Shown here in pieces: positions 16,225-27,201 of a stretch of 64,000 nt of DNA; positions within the stretch are counted from its first letter, which is position 1, and each line of letters opens with the position of its first letter. Under the pieces are notes generated by a model, which was not told the DNA's origin, did not search any database, and saw only the letters and a program-made list of their open reading frames with translations. A program made the translations under genes and the position numbers. Source of the stretch: Stutzerimonas stutzeri (GTDB lineage: Bacteria; Pseudomonadota; Gammaproteobacteria; Pseudomonadales; Pseudomonadaceae). The stretch covers positions 248,001-312,000 of the forward strand of contig NZ_JAMOII010000001.1 of the NCBI RefSeq assembly GCF_024448985.1. Direction: 5' to 3'.

Positions 16225-17169
16225 TCAGCCGCAGACGCAGTTTCGTCCTTGCGCCTTGGCCTGATAAAGCGCCTGGTCGGCGATTTGGATCAGCTTTTTC
16301 AAATCGTCATTGGGTTGCATCGGCGCGACGCCGATAGAAATCGTGACGCCCGGCAGCGTGCCGATCGGCGAGCGAAACGAGGTGATTTCGTCGAGGCTCT
16401 GGCGCAGGCGTTCGCCAACGTTGCGTGCATCATCCAGTCCCATGTCGGGAAGCAGGATCACAAACTCCTCGCCGCCGTAGCGCACCAGGCTGTCGCTCGG
16501 ACGGAGCAATTTCCCAAGCGTGTCGACCACCAGGCAAAGCGCATGGTCGCCAGCCAGATGCCCGTGTTGATCGTTGTAATCCTTGAACCGGTCGACGTCG
16601 AGCATCAGGACCGACAGCGGTTGGCCGTTGAAGGCGCAGCGGGTGCTCTCACGGTTATAAATGTGTTCCAGCCAGCGGCGGTTGAACGAACCGGTCAGGG
16701 TGTCGACGTTGGCATTCTGCTCACTGTTGATGATCAAACGATCGCTCAGGCGAACACGCTGGCAAAGCAGTTCGGCGAGGTTCTGCATCAGCCGGGGCGA
16801 CCGCGTCAGCAGCGGCATCGAGCGGCGATGAAGCCGCAGTAGTTCCGAAGACTCGAGCGCAACGACGTAAGCCGATGGCGGCAGATTGTCCATGAAGCTG
16901 ATTTCGCCGGCGCAATCGCCCGGTCCGATGGCGCGTACGGGTGGGCTATCGAGCGAGTCGAGGTGGACGGCGAGTTCGCCACTGAGAACCAGGTAAAGAT
17001 ATTGATTGTGCTCCAGGGGCGTGAGCAGAACGTCTCCGGCGGCGAGCGTGCACGGCTCGAAAGCCTCCTGCATCAGCCGCAGGCAGGGTTCGTCGACATG
17101 CTCCAGAAGGCGCGCCTGTTTGAGGTACCGCATCTCGGCCCGCCTTTCGGCAAGCTTCATTGCTGCCAT
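16225..17169 (-). CDS. Diguanylate cyclase with N-terminal cyclic-nucleotide-binding domain
   Basis: This 314-residue protein has an N-terminal cNMP/CRP-like beta-roll (about 20-135, LYLVLSGELAVHLDS and GDCAGEISFMDNLPPSAYVVA) and a C-terminal GGDEF domain. The active site is GGEEF at 232-236, with the metal Asp in MLDVDRFKDYND (191). An inhibitory I-site RxxD is at 223-226 (RPSD), five residues before GGEEF. It should therefore be an active, product-inhibited cyclase whose activity may respond to a nucleotide or other ligand. The phosphate-binding cassette lacks the canonical R-x-A-x-V pattern, so cAMP binding is uncertain. There is no membrane segment. The start codon is uncertain (ATG at 17169 or 17160). 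Confidence 0.88.
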   Translation of the reverse strand: MAAMKLAERRAEMRYLKQARLLEHVDEPCLRLMQEAFEPCTLAAGDVLLTPLEHNQYLYLVLSGELAVHLDSLDSPPVRAIGPGDCAGEISFMDNLPPSAYVVALESSELLRLHRRSMPLLTRSPRLMQNLAELLCQRVRLSDRLIINSEQNANVDTLTGSFNRRWLEHIYNRESTRCAFNGQPLSVLMLDVDRFKDYNDQHGHLAGDHALCLVVDTLGKLLRPSDSLVRYGGEEFVILLPDMGLDDARNVGERLRQSLDEITSFRSPIGTLPGVTISIGVAPMQPNDDLKKLIQIADQALYQAKAQGRNCVCG

Positions 17170-17372
17170 ATCCGGCTGGATGGCTTATTCGTCATGGCTA
17201 TCGCAAGGGCCTTGTAATGACCGGCAGGGTGGCTTCGTCTGGCCGCGATGTGCGTTGCATGGCAGGCGCATCGAGTTTGTTATACCAATCCCAAGCGTAG
17301 CCTTGTTTTGTGATCAGGACAGGCGCGCGGCATCACATTTTCTTATGCTGCGCGCTCGCCTGTCTTTGCTGA

Positions 17373-18298
<926 letters not shown>

Positions 18299-18314
18299 CG
18301 GCAGGCATGTTGCG
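18299..18314 (+). promoter_or_regulatory. Candidate sigma-54 promoter of aapJQMP
   Basis: CGGCAG-GCATG-TTGCG matches the RpoN consensus (TGGCAC-N5-TTGCA) with GG at 18300-18301 and GC at 18312-18313, exactly ten bases apart. A transcript would start near 18325, leaving a leader of about 44 bases with GGAGG before the aapJ ATG. RpoN control is common for amino-acid uptake genes in pseudomonads. Assignment is by consensus only. Confidence 0.5.
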
Positions 18315-18368
18315 ATGCAGGCGGAAGACCCCGACCCAGCAGAATAAAAAAGCAAACTGGAGGTTTCG

Positions 18369-19397
18369 ATGATAAGGGTTAAATCCACACTGGCCGTGCT
18401 TGGTGCCGCGACACTTTTGGGCGCCAGCGGCTTGGCTCAGGCAGGGGCGACCCTGGATGCGGTGAAAAGCAAAGGCTTCGTGCAGTGCGGTATCAGCGAC
18501 GGGTTGCCGGGCTTTTCATATGCCGACGCCAAGGGCGAGTACAAGGGAATCGATGTGGATATTTGCCGCGCGGTAGCGGCTGCGGTATTTGGCGATGCGA
18601 GCAAGGTGAAATACAGCCCGCTGACCGCCAAGGAGCGCTTCACCGCACTGCAATCGGGTGAGGTCGACGTGCTTTCGCGCAACACCACCTGGACCAGTTC
18701 GCGAGACTCGGCGATGGGTCTGAATTTCACAGGTGTCACCTACTACGACGGCCAGGGGTTTCTGGTGAACAAGGAGCTCGGCGTGTCCAGTGCCAAGGAG
18801 CTCGATGGCGCCACGGTGTGCATCCAGGCCGGCACCACCACTGAACTAAATCTCTCCGACTATTTCCGGGCTAACAGTCTCAACTACACACCCATCACCT
18901 ATGACACCTCGGATGAAAGTGCCAAGTCGCTGGAATCCGGTCGCTGCGATGTGCTCACCTCCGACCAGTCTCAGCTCTATGCGCAGCGCATCAAGTTGGC
19001 CAAGCCGGACGACTACATCGTGCTCCCTGAGGTCATTTCCAAAGAGCCGCTCGGCCCGGCGGTTCGCCAAGGTGACGAGGAGTGGTTCGATATCGTGCGC
19101 TGGTCGCTCTTCGCCATGATCAATGCCGAAGAGCTTGGCGTTACGGCGGCGAACGTCGAGGACACCGCGAAGAACACCAAGAATCCGGATGTTGCGCGTC
19201 TGCTGGGTGCTGAAGGCGAATATGGCAAGGATCTGAAATTGCCGAAGGACTGGGCAGTGCAGATCGTCAAGCAGGTCGGCAACTACGGCGAAGTGTTCGA
19301 GCGCAACATCGGCTCCGGTAGTGAGCTGAAGATTGAACGCGGGCTGAATGCGCTCTGGAACAATGGGGGCCTCCAATACGCACCGCCGGTGCGTTGA
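18369..19397 (+). CDS. aapJ: General L-amino acid ABC transporter, periplasmic binding protein
   Basis: This 342-residue exported solute-binding protein (family 3, SBP_bac_3) has a signal peptide (residues 1-25, ending AQA). The mature part starts GATLDAVKSKGFVQCGIS and shows the ligand-binding blocks FTALQSGEVDVLSRNTTWT and the NIGSGSELKIERGLNALW C-terminus typical of AapJ. It captures a broad set of L-amino acids and delivers them to AapQ/AapM. It is the first gene of aapJQMP. ACTGGAGGTTTCG precedes the ATG. Length is normal for AapJ. Confidence 0.94.
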   Translation: MIRVKSTLAVLGAATLLGASGLAQAGATLDAVKSKGFVQCGISDGLPGFSYADAKGEYKGIDVDICRAVAAAVFGDASKVKYSPLTAKERFTALQSGEVDVLSRNTTWTSSRDSAMGLNFTGVTYYDGQGFLVNKELGVSSAKELDGATVCIQAGTTTELNLSDYFRANSLNYTPITYDTSDESAKSLESGRCDVLTSDQSQLYAQRIKLAKPDDYIVLPEVISKEPLGPAVRQGDEEWFDIVRWSLFAMINAEELGVTAANVEDTAKNTKNPDVARLLGAEGEYGKDLKLPKDWAVQIVKQVGNYGEVFERNIGSGSELKIERGLNALWNNGGLQYAPPVR

Positions 19398-19485
19398 TCG
19401 AGCCGGGCCGGCGGATAGTCGGCCCTGTTTCAAGGATGAGCGATGCCGGTGCGTTCGTACCGGCGGCGCCGAATGAGGTTTCTTG

Positions 19486-20670
19486 ATGCGAACCATTGCC
19501 AAATCGGGGGCGGCGCGCGGCTCGCTGCTCACGGATCCACAGGCGCGTGCCTGGCTGTTTCAGATCATCGCCGTCATTACTGTCATCGCGATCGGCTGGT
19601 TTTTGTTTCACAACACCCAGACCAATCTTGCCCACCGGGGCATTAATTCCGGTTTCGGATTTCTTGATAACGCCGCCGGTTTCGGCATCCCCCAACACCT
19701 GATCGACTACAGCGAAAGCGATTCATACGGCCGGGTCTTTTGGGTCGGTCTGCTCAATACGCTGCTCGTAAGCGTGGTCGGCATCATCCTGGCGACTGTC
19801 ATCGGCTTCATTCTTGGAGTGGGCCGATTGTCGCCGAACTGGCTGATCCGCCAGATTGCCACTGTTTATATCGAGATCTTCCGCAATATTCCGCCGCTGC
19901 TGCAGATCTTCTTCGTCTACTTCGCGGTGCTCAGCCCGTTGCCAGGGCCGCGCGACAGCTTGAGCCTGTGGGACATCATCTTCGTCAACAACCGGGGCAT
20001 ACAGATGCCTTCGCCGAGCGCGGGGGAAGGCTTCTGGCCGTTCTGGATCGCGATGTTTCTGGCACTGGCGGCCATCGTCCTGCTCAACCGCTGGGCGCGG
20101 GCCCGGCGTCATGCCACGGGGCAGTCATTTCCGGTGTTCTGGACCAGCCTCGGGTTGTTCATCGGGATTCCAGGGCTATGCGCACTGGTGTTTGGCGGGC
20201 CGTTCCTCTGGGAGATCCCGGAACTGCAGCGCTTCAACATTCGTGGCGGCTGGGTGGTGATTCCCGAACTGGTGTCCATCGTGTTGGCACTGTCGATCTA
20301 CACGGCGGCTTTCATCGGCGAAACCGTGCGCGCCGGTATTCAATCGGTGAGCCATGGCCAGACCGAAGCGGCCGCTTCGCTGGGGCTGCGACCCAGCCGT
20401 GTGCTGCGGCTGGTCATCGTGCCGCAGGCGTTGCGGGTGATCATTCCGCCGTTGACCAGCCAGTACCTCAACCTGGCGAAAAACTCCTCGCTGGCGGCCG
20501 CCATCGGCTACCCGGACATGGTCTCGCTGTTCGCTGGCACGGTGCTCAACCAGACCGGTCAGGCGATCGAAACCATGGCCATCACCATGAGCGTGTACCT
20601 GGCCATCAGCATCAGCATTTCGCTACTGATGAACTGGTACAACAAGCGCATCGCGCTGATCGAACGGTGA
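19486..20670 (+). CDS. aapQ: General L-amino acid ABC transporter permease AapQ
   Basis: This 394-residue inner-membrane permease of the HisMQ type has a first helix around residues 25-44. A periplasmic segment (residues 45-85) follows, then the permease core beginning GRVFWVGLLNTLLVSVVGI. The EAA loop is present near residue 300 (QTEAAASLGLRPSRVLRLVIVPQALRVI, partly quoted as EAAASLGL). The ATG at 19486 is preferred over the TTG directly before it because GAGG lies 7 bases upstream. The gap to aapM is 10 bases. It works as a heterodimer with AapM. Confidence 0.93.
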   Translation: MRTIAKSGAARGSLLTDPQARAWLFQIIAVITVIAIGWFLFHNTQTNLAHRGINSGFGFLDNAAGFGIPQHLIDYSESDSYGRVFWVGLLNTLLVSVVGIILATVIGFILGVGRLSPNWLIRQIATVYIEIFRNIPPLLQIFFVYFAVLSPLPGPRDSLSLWDIIFVNNRGIQMPSPSAGEGFWPFWIAMFLALAAIVLLNRWARARRHATGQSFPVFWTSLGLFIGIPGLCALVFGGPFLWEIPELQRFNIRGGWVVIPELVSIVLALSIYTAAFIGETVRAGIQSVSHGQTEAAASLGLRPSRVLRLVIVPQALRVIIPPLTSQYLNLAKNSSLAAAIGYPDMVSLFAGTVLNQTGQAIETMAITMSVYLAISISISLLMNWYNKRIALIER

Positions 20671-20680
20671 GGACAGGCTC

Positions 20681-21778
20681 ATGACGACTCATATTTTCAA
20701 GCCTGACCTGCCAGCACCTTCGCGCAACATTGGCGTTGTCGGTTGGCTACGGGCCAATCTGTTTTCCAGCTGGGTCAATACATTGATGACGCTGGTCGGC
20801 CTGTATCTGATCTGGGTGATCGTCCCGCCGATCATCGACTGGGCCATCATCAAGGCTGACTGGACCGGCGAGACGCGCGCCGACTGCTCCCGGGAAGGTG
20901 CTTGCTGGGTGTTCATTCAGACGCGTTTCAGCCAGTTCATGTACGGCTTCTACCCGACGGAGCTGCGTTGGCGGGTGGATGCCGCCGCCTGGCTGGCGAT
21001 TCTCGGCGCGGCGCCGCTGTTCTTCCGGCAGATGCCACGCAAGGTGCACTACGGCATCGGTTATCTGCTGCTGTATCCATTGCTGGCTTACTGGCTACTG
21101 CACGGCGGCTTCTTCGGTCTGGAAACGGTTCCGACGTCGCGCTGGGGCGGGTTGATGCTGACCATCGTGATCGCCGCGGTGGGCATTGCCGGTGCCTTGC
21201 CGATGGGCATCCTGCTGGCGCTGGGGCGGCGCTCGGACATGCCGGCGATCCGGGTGCTGTGCGTCACCTTCATCGAGTTCTGGCGCGGCGTGCCGCTGAT
21301 TACCGTGCTGTTCATGTCATCGGTCATGCTGCCGCTGTTCCTGCCCGAGCAGATGAACCTCGACAAGCTGATGCGGGCCATGGTGATGGTGATCTTCTTC
21401 GAGGCCGCCTACATCGCAGAAGTGGTACGCGGCGGCCTGCAGGCGATACCCAAGGGCCAATACGAAGCGGCGGCGGCGATGGGCCTGGGCTACTGGCGCA
21501 GCATGGTCCTGGTGATCCTGCCACAGGCGCTGAAGATGGTCATTCCGGGCATCGTCAACACCTTCATTGCGCTGTTCAAGGACACCAGCCTGGTGATCAT
21601 CATCGGCCTGTTTGACTTCCTCAACAGCATCAAACGCGCAACTTCGGATCCTGCCTGGCTTGGCATGTCCACCGAGGGTTACGTTTTTGCGGCTCTGGTT
21701 TACTGGATTTTCTGTTTCGGCATGTCGCGCTATTCCATGCACCTGGAGCGCAAGCTCGACACGGGCCATCGACATTAA
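20681..21778 (+). CDS. aapM: General L-amino acid ABC transporter permease AapM
   Basis: This 365-residue permease starts MTTHIFKPDLPAPSRN. It has an N-terminal helix, a family-specific periplasmic loop with two Cys (ADCSREGACW), three further helices and the conserved HisM-like core. The EAA loop is YEAAAAMGLGYWRSMVLVI near residue 265. It pairs with AapQ. The ATG follows GAGGACAGGCTC, ten bases after the aapQ stop, and the aapP start lies 12 bases after its stop, which supports one operon. Confidence 0.93.
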   Translation: MTTHIFKPDLPAPSRNIGVVGWLRANLFSSWVNTLMTLVGLYLIWVIVPPIIDWAIIKADWTGETRADCSREGACWVFIQTRFSQFMYGFYPTELRWRVDAAAWLAILGAAPLFFRQMPRKVHYGIGYLLLYPLLAYWLLHGGFFGLETVPTSRWGGLMLTIVIAAVGIAGALPMGILLALGRRSDMPAIRVLCVTFIEFWRGVPLITVLFMSSVMLPLFLPEQMNLDKLMRAMVMVIFFEAAYIAEVVRGGLQAIPKGQYEAAAAMGLGYWRSMVLVILPQALKMVIPGIVNTFIALFKDTSLVIIIGLFDFLNSIKRATSDPAWLGMSTEGYVFAALVYWIFCFGMSRYSMHLERKLDTGHRH

Positions 21779-21790
21779 GGAGTGATAGGC

Positions 21791-22555
21791 ATGAACGATA
21801 CACCTCGGCTGGAACAGGCCGCTGAGCCGGTCATCCAGATGCATGGCGTGAACAAGTGGTTCGGCCAGTTCCATGTACTCAAGGACATCGACCTGAGCGT
21901 CACCCAGGGCGAGCGCATCGTGCTGTGCGGGCCTTCCGGCTCGGGCAAATCGACCACTATTCGCTGCCTCAACCGGCTCGAAGAGCACCAAAAAGGCCGA
22001 ATCGTGATCAACGGTGTGGAGCTGACCAGCGACCTCAAGCAGATCGAGGCGATTCGCAGCGAAGTGGGCATGGTTTTCCAGCATTTCAATCTGTTCCCGC
22101 ACCTGACGGTGCTGCAGAACTGCACTTTGGCACCGATGTGGGTGCGCAAACTGCCGCGCCGCGAGGCCGAGGAGATCGCCATGCACTACCTGGAGCGCGT
22201 GCGTATCCCGGAACAGGCTGACAAATTTCCCGGGCAGCTTTCCGGCGGTCAGCAGCAGCGTGTCGCCATTGCCCGCGCCTTGTGTATGAAGCCCAAGATC
22301 ATGCTGTTCGACGAACCCACTTCGGCGCTGGATCCGGAAATGGTCAAGGAGGTGCTGGATACCATGGTCGGCCTCGCCGAGAGCGGCATGACCATGCTCT
22401 GCGTGACCCACGAAATGGGCTTCGCCCGTACCGTTGCCGATCGGGTGATCTTCATGGACAAGGGCGAGATCGTCGAACAGGCCGATCCGGAGGTGTTCTT
22501 TACCAGTCCAGTCAACGAGCGAACGAAACTGTTCTTAAGCCAGATATTGCATTAA
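21791..22555 (+). CDS. aapP: General L-amino acid ABC transporter ATPase AapP
   Basis: This 254-residue ABC ATPase has Walker A GPSGSGKS at residues 47-54, a Q-loop in [13 protein letters not shown], signature [15 protein letters not shown], Walker [15 protein letters not shown] and an H-loop in CVTHEMGFA. It powers uptake through AapQM. The ATG at 21791 is chosen over a GTG at 21782 because AAGGAG lies 8 bases before it. The gene ends at a repeat island that separates it from purL; no canonical terminator was seen. Confidence 0.95.
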   Translation: MNDTPRLEQAAEPVIQMHGVNKWFGQFHVLKDIDLSVTQGERIVLCGPSGSGKSTTIRCLNRLEEHQKGRIVINGVELTSDLKQIEAIRSEVGMVFQHFNLFPHLTVLQNCTLAPMWVRKLPRREAEEIAMHYLERVRIPEQADKFPGQLSGGQQQRVAIARALCMKPKIMLFDEPTSALDPEMVKEVLDTMVGLAESGMTMLCVTHEMGFARTVADRVIFMDKGEIVEQADPEVFFTSPVNERTKLFLSQILH

Positions 22556-22560
22556 AGGCA

Positions 22561-22687
22561 GCCGGAAGCCGGAAGCCCGAAGCCCGAAGCCCGAAGCTGG
22601 AAGCTGGAAGAAAAGCTGGACGGGCTTTGGGCGCGCCCCGACCTGCACACTGATTCGCTTCCAGCTTCCAGCTTCCAGCTTCCAGCT
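22561..22687. repeat. Period-7 repeat island 2 (aapP-purL)
   Basis: The left arm has seven consecutive heptads (GCCGGAA x2, GCCCGAA x3, GCTGGAA x2; 22561-22609). The right arm has four perfect CTTCCAG heptads (22658-22685). The arms are in opposite orientation and about 50 bases apart, so they can form a long imperfect hairpin. The centre (22621-22656) is GC-rich and carries its own short palindrome, GGGCGCGCCC. Confidence 0.92.
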
Positions 22688-22755
22688 GCCCCTTGCCCAT
22701 CGTCATAGGCTAGAATACGCGGCCCGACTGCTCCCTCTCCGAGGCTGTTCCGACG

Positions 22756-25700
22756 ATGTTGATCCTGCGCGGCGCTCCCGCTCTTTCCGCCTTCCGTCAC
22801 GGCAAGCTCCTGGCACAACTGACCGCGAAGGTCCCCGCTGTAAGCGGGCTGTATGCCGAGTTCGCTCATTTCGCTGAAGTATCCGGCACGCTTGGTGCGG
22901 ACGAGGAGCAAGTGCTCGCCCGGCTGCTCAAGTATGGCCCGAGCGTCCCAGTGCAGGAGCCGGCTGGCCGACTGTTCCTGGTGGTGCCGCGTTTCGGCAC
23001 CATTTCGCCCTGGTCGAGCAAGGCCAGCGATATCGCCCACAATTGCGGGCTGGGCAAGATCCAGCGCCTGGAGCGCGGCATCGCCTTCTATGTGCAGGGC
23101 GAGCTCAGCGATGCCGAGGCACAGCTGATCGCCGCCGCGCTGCACGACCGCATGACCCAGTTGGTGCTCGAGCGCTTCGAAGACGCCGCCAACCTGTTCA
23201 GCCACGCCCAGCCCAAGCCGCTCACCGCGGTAGACGTGCTGGGCGGTGGCCGTGCCGCACTTGAGAAGGCCAACGTCGAGCTGGGCCTGGCCCTAGCCGA
23301 TGACGAAATCGATTACCTAGTGACCAGCTTCGAAGGGCTGGGGCGCAACCCGCATGACATCGAACTGATGATGTTCGCCCAAGCCAACTCCGAGCATTGC
23401 CGGCACAAGATATTCAACGCCAGCTGGGACATCGACGGTGAAAGCCAGGACAAATCCCTGTTCGGCATGATCAAGAACACCTACCAGATGCATTCCGAGG
23501 GCGTGCTGTCGGCCTATAAGGACAACGCTTCGGTCATCGTCGGCAATGTGGCCGGGCGTTTCTACCCGGATGCAGCAACCGGCGAATACGCCGCGCACCA
23601 GCAGCCGGTGCACATCCTGATGAAGGTGGAAACCCACAACCACCCGACCGCCATTGCGCCGTTCCCCGGCGCGGCCACCGGTTCGGGCGGGGAGATTCGT
23701 GACGAAGGCGCCACCGGGCGCGGCTCCAAGCCCAAGGCCGGACTGACCGGCTTCACTGTGTCCAATCTGAACATTCCCGACTTCGAGCAACCCTGGGAAA
23801 AGCCCTACGGCAAGCCAGAGCGCATCGTCACGCCGCTGGACATCATGATCGAAGGCCCGCTGGGCGGCGCGGCATTCAACAACGAATTCGGTCGTCCGGC
23901 GCTGGCCGGCTATTTCCGTACCTTCGAGCAAAGCGTCGAAACCCCGCGTGGCGAAGAAGTGCGCGGCTACCACAAGCCGATCATGCTTGCTGGCGGCTTG
24001 GGCAATATCCGTGAAGACCATGTGCAGAAGGGCGAGATCTCGGTCGGCGGCAAGCTGATCGTGCTCGGTGGCCCAGCAATGCTGATCGGTCTCGGCGGCG
24101 GCGCGGCATCCTCCATGGCCACCGGCGCCAGCTCGGCGGATTTGGATTTCGCCTCGGTGCAGCGCGACAACCCGGAGATGGAGCGTCGTTGTCAGGAAGT
24201 CATCGACCGCTGCTGGCAGCTGGGCGAACAGAACCCGATCAAATTCATCCACGACGTTGGCGCCGGTGGACTGTCCAACGCCTTCCCGGAATTGGTCAAC
24301 GATGGCGGTCGTGGTGGTCGCTTCGATCTACGCAACATTCCCAACGACGAACCGGGCATGGCGCCGCACGAGATCTGGTGCAACGAGTCCCAGGAGCGCT
24401 ACGTGCTCTCGGTGGACGCCGTTGATTTCGAACGTTTCAAGGCCATCTGCGAGCGCGAGCGCTGCCCCTTCGCGGTGGTTGGCGAGGCTACCGAAGAGCC
24501 GCACCTGACCGTGGCCGACAGCCATTTCGGCAACAAGCCGGTGGATATGCCCCTCAACGTGCTGCTCGGCAAGACGCCGCGCATGCACCGCAGTGCCAGC
24601 CGCGAAGCCGAGCTGGGCGACGATTTCAGCGCAGCCTCGGTCTATCTGGATGACGCCGTTGGCCGCGTGCTGCGCCATCCGGCGGTGGCCAGCAAGAGCT
24701 TCCTGATCACTATCGGCGACCGCAGCATCACCGGCATGGTGGCACGCGATCAGATGGTCGGCCCCTGGCAGGTGCCGGTGGCTGACTGCGCCGTGACCAC
24801 TACCAGCTACGACGTCAACACCGGCGAAGCCATGGCCATGGGCGAGCGCACCCCGCTGGCGCTGCTGGATGCACCGGCATCAGGGCGCATGGCCATCGGC
24901 GAGACGTTGACCAACCTTGCCGCCGCCCGCATCGAAAAACTCTCCGACATCAAGCTGTCCGCCAACTGGATGGCCGCCGCCGGCCACCCAGGTGAAGACG
25001 CGCGGCTGTACGACACGGTCAAAGCCGTCGGCATGGAACTCTGCCCTCAGCTGGGCCTGACCATTCCGGTGGGCAAGGACTCGATGTCGATGAAGACCCG
25101 CTGGGATGAGGAGGGCTCCGAGAAGAGCGTCACCTCGCCCATGTCGCTGGTCGTCTCCGGCTTCGCGCCAGTGGTCGATGTGCGCAAGACGCTGACCCCG
25201 CAGTTGCGCCTGGACAAGGGCGCCACCGACCTGATCTTGATCGACCTGGGCCGTGGCCAGAACCGCATGGGCGCGTCGATCCTGGCTCAGGTGTACGGCA
25301 AGCTCGGTCGCCAGGCACCGGATGTCGACGATGCCGAAGACCTGCAAGCCTTCTTCGCAGTGATCCAAGGGTTGAATGCCGATGGCCTGCTGCAGGCCTA
25401 TCATGACCGTTCCGACGGCGGTCTGTTGACCACTGTGCTGGAAATGGCCTTTGCCGGTCACTGCGGGCTGAACCTGAACCTGGACGGTCTGCTGGACGAT
25501 GCGGACGAGATCCCCGCCGTGCTGTTCAACGAAGAGCTGGGCGCGGTCATTCAGGTGCGCCAGGACGACACTGAAATCGTGCTGGCCCAGTTCAGCGCCG
25601 CCGGCCTTGGCGATTGCGTTGCGGTGATCGGCCAGCCGGCCAACAATGGCTACGTCTCGATCCGGCTTGCCGGCAGCGAGGTCTTCAGCGGTGATCGTCG

Positions 25701-26652
25701 TCTGCTGCAACAGCAGTGGAGCGAGACCAGCTATCGCATCCAGCGCCTGCGCGATAACGTTGAGTGTGCCGATCAGGAATTCGATGCGCTGCTGGAAGAG
25801 GACAACCCCGGCCTCAACGTCAAGCTCAGCTTCGACGTCAACCAGGACATCGCCGCGCCCTACATCAAGCGCGGCGTGCGACCACAGGTGGCGATCCTGC
25901 GTGAGCAGGGCGTTAACGGCCAGACCGAGATGGCGGCCGCTTTCGACCGCGCCGGGTTCGCCGCTGTAGACGTGCACATGAGCGACGTTCTATCGGGACG
26001 CATCAGCCTGGAACGCTTCAAAGGCCTGGTTGCCTGCGGCGGTTTTTCCTATGGCGACGTGCTCGGCGCCGGTGAAGGCTGGGCCAAGTCGATCCTGTTC
26101 AACAGCCGTGCGCGCGAGGAATTCAGCGCTTTCTTCGAGCGCAGCGACAGCTTCGGTCTGGGTATCTGTAACGGTTGCCAGATGCTTTCCAATCTGCACG
26201 AGCTGGTGCCTGGTAGCGAGTCCTGGCCGCACTTCGTGCGCAACCGCTCCGAGCAGTTCGAGGCACGCGTGGCCATGGTCCAGGTGCAGGATTCGCCGTC
26301 GATCTTCCTTCAGGGTATGGCCGGTTCGCGTCTGCCGATCGCTATTGCGCACGGGGAAGGGCATGCTGAATTCGAAAGCGAGGAAGCATTGCTCGAAGCT
26401 GATCTATCCGGCACCGTTGCCCTGCGCTATGTGGACAACCACGGCAAGGTCACCGAACGCTATCCGGCCAACCCGGGCGGCTCCCCGCGCGGTATCACCG
26501 GCCTGACCACGCGCGATGGTCGCGTGACCATCATGATGCCGCACCCGGAGCGTGTCTTCCGTGCCGTGACCAACTCCTGGCGCCCAGATGAGTGGCAGGA
26601 AGACGGTGGCTGGATGCGCATGTTCCGCAACGTTCGGGTCTGGGTCGACTGA
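22756..26652 (+). CDS. purL: Phosphoribosylformylglycinamidine synthase
   Basis: This 1298-residue large-type PurL converts FGAR, glutamine and ATP to FGAM in step 4 of purine synthesis. The order is: N-terminal PurS-like domain (1-150), linker, two AIRS-type ATP-binding halves (about 200-1000; [12 protein letters not shown] and [21 protein letters not shown], the latter partly quoted as [13 protein letters not shown]), and a C-terminal class I glutaminase. In the glutaminase the nucleophile Cys is in [12 protein letters not shown] (about 1139) and the His/Glu pair in HGEGHAEF and MPHPERVF. Length is normal. It is followed by a strong terminator. TAGAAT at 22711-22716 may be the -10 box. Confidence 0.97.
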   Translation: MLILRGAPALSAFRHGKLLAQLTAKVPAVSGLYAEFAHFAEVSGTLGADEEQVLARLLKYGPSVPVQEPAGRLFLVVPRFGTISPWSSKASDIAHNCGLGKIQRLERGIAFYVQGELSDAEAQLIAAALHDRMTQLVLERFEDAANLFSHAQPKPLTAVDVLGGGRAALEKANVELGLALADDEIDYLVTSFEGLGRNPHDIELMMFAQANSEHCRHKIFNASWDIDGESQDKSLFGMIKNTYQMHSEGVLSAYKDNASVIVGNVAGRFYPDAATGEYAAHQQPVHILMKVETHNHPTAIAPFPGAATGSGGEIRDEGATGRGSKPKAGLTGFTVSNLNIPDFEQPWEKPYGKPERIVTPLDIMIEGPLGGAAFNNEFGRPALAGYFRTFEQSVETPRGEEVRGYHKPIMLAGGLGNIREDHVQKGEISVGGKLIVLGGPAMLIGLGGGAASSMATGASSADLDFASVQRDNPEMERRCQEVIDRCWQLGEQNPIKFIHDVGAGGLSNAFPELVNDGGRGGRFDLRNIPNDEPGMAPHEIWCNESQERYVLSVDAVDFERFKAICERERCPFAVVGEATEEPHLTVADSHFGNKPVDMPLNVLLGKTPRMHRSASREAELGDDFSAASVYLDDAVGRVLRHPAVASKSFLITIGDRSITGMVARDQMVGPWQVPVADCAVTTTSYDVNTGEAMAMGERTPLALLDAPASGRMAIGETLTNLAAARIEKLSDIKLSANWMAAAGHPGEDARLYDTVKAVGMELCPQLGLTIPVGKDSMSMKTRWDEEGSEKSVTSPMSLVVSGFAPVVDVRKTLTPQLRLDKGATDLILIDLGRGQNRMGASILAQVYGKLGRQAPDVDDAEDLQAFFAVIQGLNADGLLQAYHDRSDGGLLTTVLEMAFAGHCGLNLNLDGLLDDADEIPAVLFNEELGAVIQVRQDDTEIVLAQFSAAGLGDCVAVIGQPANNGYVSIRLAGSEVFSGDRRLLQQQWSETSYRIQRLRDNVECADQEFDALLEEDNPGLNVKLSFDVNQDIAAPYIKRGVRPQVAILREQGVNGQTEMAAAFDRAGFAAVDVHMSDVLSGRISLERFKGLVACGGFSYGDVLGAGEGWAKSILFNSRAREEFSAFFERSDSFGLGICNGCQMLSNLHELVPGSESWPHFVRNRSEQFEARVAMVQVQDSPSIFLQGMAGSRLPIAIAHGEGHAEFESEEALLEADLSGTVALRYVDNHGKVTERYPANPGGSPRGITGLTTRDGRVTIMMPHPERVFRAVTNSWRPDEWQEDGGWMRMFRNVRVWVD

Positions 26653-26671
26653 AGCCCTGCAGTACTGAGAG

Positions 26672-26708
26672 AAGCCCGGACACCTGCGCGTGCTCCGGGC
26701 TTTTTTTG
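26672..26708 (+). terminator. Rho-independent terminator of purL
   Basis: AGCCCGGA (26673-26680) pairs with TCCGGGCT (26694-26701) across a 13-base loop, and is followed by a run of seven T after GGGC. It lies 20 bases after the purL stop. Confidence 0.88.
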
Positions 26709-26851
26709 TGAACCAGTCACCAGCGTTTCGCTGAACCAAGCCCGCGGGGACACGTCTGATCGTTGATCGGTAGCAGTGCTTGATGTTTCGGCTTCTGGCA
26801 AATTGGTTTTGTAAGCGGGCATCTGTTCTGCCCCTGGTTCCGGAGAGGTTG

Positions 26852-27169
26852 ATGTACAAGCTGTGTTTCTATGTTCCCGAAAGCCATCTGGGCGAAGTCA
26901 AGGAAGCGGTTTTCGCAGCGGGCGGCGGTCGCATCGGGGCTTATGACCATTGCTGTTGGCAGGTGCTCGGGCACGGCCAGTATCGACCGCTGGAAGGCAG
27001 TCAGCCCTATCTGGGCGAGCAGGGTAAGGTACAGCCGGTTTCGGAATGGAAGGTGGAGTTGGTAGTCGCCGACGAGTTGATCCACGACAGCGTTAAGGCC
27101 CTCAAGCGGGCGCACCCTTACGAAACGCCAGCGTTCGAGGTTTGGCGATTGTCGGATATGGTTTTCTGA
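26852..27169 (+). CDS. NIF3/YqfO-like small protein (CutA/PII-like fold)
   Basis: This 105-residue protein begins MYKLCFYVPESHLGEVKEAVF and contains GAGGGRIGxYDHCCWQVLGxGQYRPLEGSxPYLGE-type features and the HPYETPAFEVWRL end. It matches the YqfO insert domain of NIF3-family proteins, found here as a stand-alone protein as in other pseudomonads. The fold resembles PII/CutA1 and the function is unknown. The start at 26852 follows GGAGAGGTTG directly; in-frame ATGs further upstream (26780) lie in unrelated sequence. Confidence 0.85.
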   Translation: MYKLCFYVPESHLGEVKEAVFAAGGGRIGAYDHCCWQVLGHGQYRPLEGSQPYLGEQGKVQPVSEWKVELVVADELIHDSVKALKRAHPYETPAFEVWRLSDMVF

Positions 27170-27201
27170 GAAGACGAAGCAGCGTCGGAGTTTCGACTGA
27201 C

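Noticed and set aside
21317-22411. 364-codon minus-strand frame opposite aapM/aapP
   Set aside because: Antisense to the ATPase with full ABC motifs.
22561-22687. Heptad islands as CRISPR arrays
   Set aside because: Units are 7 bases without spacers and no cas gene is present.
22693-22716. TTGCCC ... TAGAAT as a purL promoter
   Set aside because: The boxes are only 12 bases apart; the -10 box may be real but the -35 is not convincing.
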